Part shown: in pieces, positions 63,198 through 64,000 of the stretch | Layout of the letters: each line of letters starts with the position of its first letter | Position numbering within the stretch: position 1 is the first letter of the stretch | Origin: Bacteroidota bacterium | GTDB lineage: Bacteria; Bacteroidota; Bacteroidia; UBA7662; CANHCV01 | NCBI GenBank assembly: GCA_947501265.1 | Contig: CANMVY010000011.1 | Span: 1 to 64,000, forward strand | Length of the DNA stretch: 64,000 nucleotides | Reading direction: 5' to 3' | Position numbers and translations under genes: made by a program | Notes under the pieces: model-generated | The model's database searches: none | Seen by the model: only the letters and a program-made list of their open reading frames with translations | What the model was told of the DNA's origin: nothing

Positions 63198-64000
63198 GCA
63201 AGTTTTACGTTCTCGCCAACGACGGAATTTCTTCCGCAGGTGCCCAAGCAATTTTGCAGAGTTGCCACTTCGATCTCGATTTAAATTCCATTCCTCAAGC
63301 CGATTTGGCAACTTACATTCAAGAGAAAAAGGTTGCCGTTTTGTTGGTACGCAGTGCCACTAAAGTTCGCAAAGACCTCATCGACGCATGCCCTTCCCTC
63401 CAAGTGATCGTTCGTGGAGGAGTAGGAGTAGATAATATTGATGTTGAACACGCCAAATCCAAGGGTTTAACCGTGTACAATACTCCGGCTTCTTCTTCTC
63501 AAAGTGTGGCCGAATTAACCTTTGGAATGATGTTTTCCATGGCTCGTGGCTTGTATGACGCCGATCGAAACATGCCCATTTCTGGAGCCTCGGAATTCAA
63601 TGCGTTGAAAAAGAAATACGGAAAAGGAACCGAACTTCGGGGAAAAACCTTGGGCATTGTGGGCTTTGGTCGCATTGGTCGAAGCTTAGCCCAGTACGCT
63701 CTAGGTAGCGGAATGCAGGTTTTGGCCTACGATCCGTTTGCCACCGAACCCCGTGTTTCATTAGCCATCGGCGGGCAAATCATAACCGTAGAAGTTGAAA
63801 AATTTGACTCTTTAGCAGAACTTTTGCCGCATTGTCACTACGTTTCCTTGCACGTTCCCAAGCAACCCGACGGAAGTGCTGTTTTGGGAGAAAAAGAATT
63901 GGCAATGCTTCCCAAAGGGGCCATGGTTGTGAATTGCGCCCGAGGGGGCGTTATCGACGAAGATGCGCTTTTAGATGCACTGAATTCAGGTCATTTATCG
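63194..64000 (+). CDS. serA: D-3-phosphoglycerate dehydrogenase, C-terminus cut by window
   Basis: Open from the ATG at 63194 to the window end, 269 residues seen; missing from the ORF track because there is no stop. It makes 3-phosphohydroxypyruvate, the substrate of SerC just upstream (4-bp overlap). Marks: VLLVRSATKVRKDLIDACPSLQVIVRGGVGVDNIDVEHAKSKG, the Rossmann loop LGIVGFGRIGRSLAQYA, and the catalytic Arg in VNCARGGVIDEDALL. The catalytic Glu and His, and any ACT domain, lie outside the window. Confidence 0.92.
   Translation, partial: MSKFYVLANDGISSAGAQAILQSCHFDLDLNSIPQADLATYIQEKKVAVLLVRSATKVRKDLIDACPSLQVIVRGGVGVDNIDVEHAKSKGLTVYNTPASSSQSVAELTFGMMFSMARGLYDADRNMPISGASEFNALKKKYGKGTELRGKTLGIVGFGRIGRSLAQYALGSGMQVLAYDPFATEPRVSLAIGGQIITVEVEKFDSLAELLPHCHYVSLHVPKQPDGSAVLGEKELAMLPKGAMVVNCARGGVIDEDALLDALNSGHLS

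Overview
The window reads as a chromosomal segment from a member of the Bacteroidota, most likely Flavobacteriia-like (the finer placement is inference). Evidence: three giant secreted proteins with type 9 secretion (T9SS) C-terminal sorting tails, an OmpA-type protein with thrombospondin type 3 repeats, the IcmF-type fused acyl-CoA mutase, and promoters of the Bacteroidota form TTTG-N19-TAnnTTTG. There are no rRNAs, tRNAs, CRISPR arrays or insertion sequences that I can see.

Layout. 1-2.3 kb: minus-strand operon of a membrane-anchored lysozyme-like protein, a phosphodiester-glycosidase-like lipoprotein and a coiled-coil protein cut by the window edge. 2.5-3.6 kb: a lone DUF3291 gene and a repeat- and palindrome-rich intergenic stretch. 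3.6-24 kb: three large T9SS cargo proteins (811, 1424 and 2851 aa) around an ExbB/ExbD - prenyl synthase - methyltransferase - purM - monooxygenase block. 24-31 kb: icmF-gatC-ABC ATPase-nfu-pyrF-TIGR02757 operon and a small outer-membrane-like protein. 31-38 kb: long minus-strand housekeeping run ybeY-mnmG-methyltransferase-Ig lipoprotein-acpH-lspA-tatA-gatA. 38.2-39.1 kb: nadD followed by a DnaA-box-bearing, gene-free stretch that I propose as the replication origin. Two parS (ParB) sites sit inside the 3' end of ybeY about 1 kb away. Before this point almost every gene is on the minus strand and after it most are on the plus strand, as expected for genes co-oriented with replication forks leaving that point.

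39-50 kb: zinc-ribbon protein, GNAT, metK, glycosyltransferase, gdhA, a two-gene metal ABC importer built from fusions, an OmpA/TSP3 outer-membrane protein, and pdxA. 50.8-56 kb: the lipid operon DUF177-rpmF-plsX-fabH-efp-accB-accC, followed by a hydroxyacid dehydrogenase. 57-64 kb: aminotransferase + omega-amidase pair, a secreted coiled-coil protein, DUF3108, a putative HTH regulator, and serC-serA (serA is cut by the window end).

The most interesting locus is 44.0-47.0 kb. One gene fuses the periplasmic metal-binding protein, a transmembrane helix and the ABC ATPase. The next fuses the permease to a DtxR/MntR-type metal-sensing domain in which six DtxR metal-ligand positions are filled. 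The promoter carries a consensus -33/-7 pair, and the -7 element lies inside a DtxR-box-like sequence (TTAGATTTGCCTAA). This looks like a self-contained metal importer that may regulate itself, comparable in architecture to chlamydial YtgCR.
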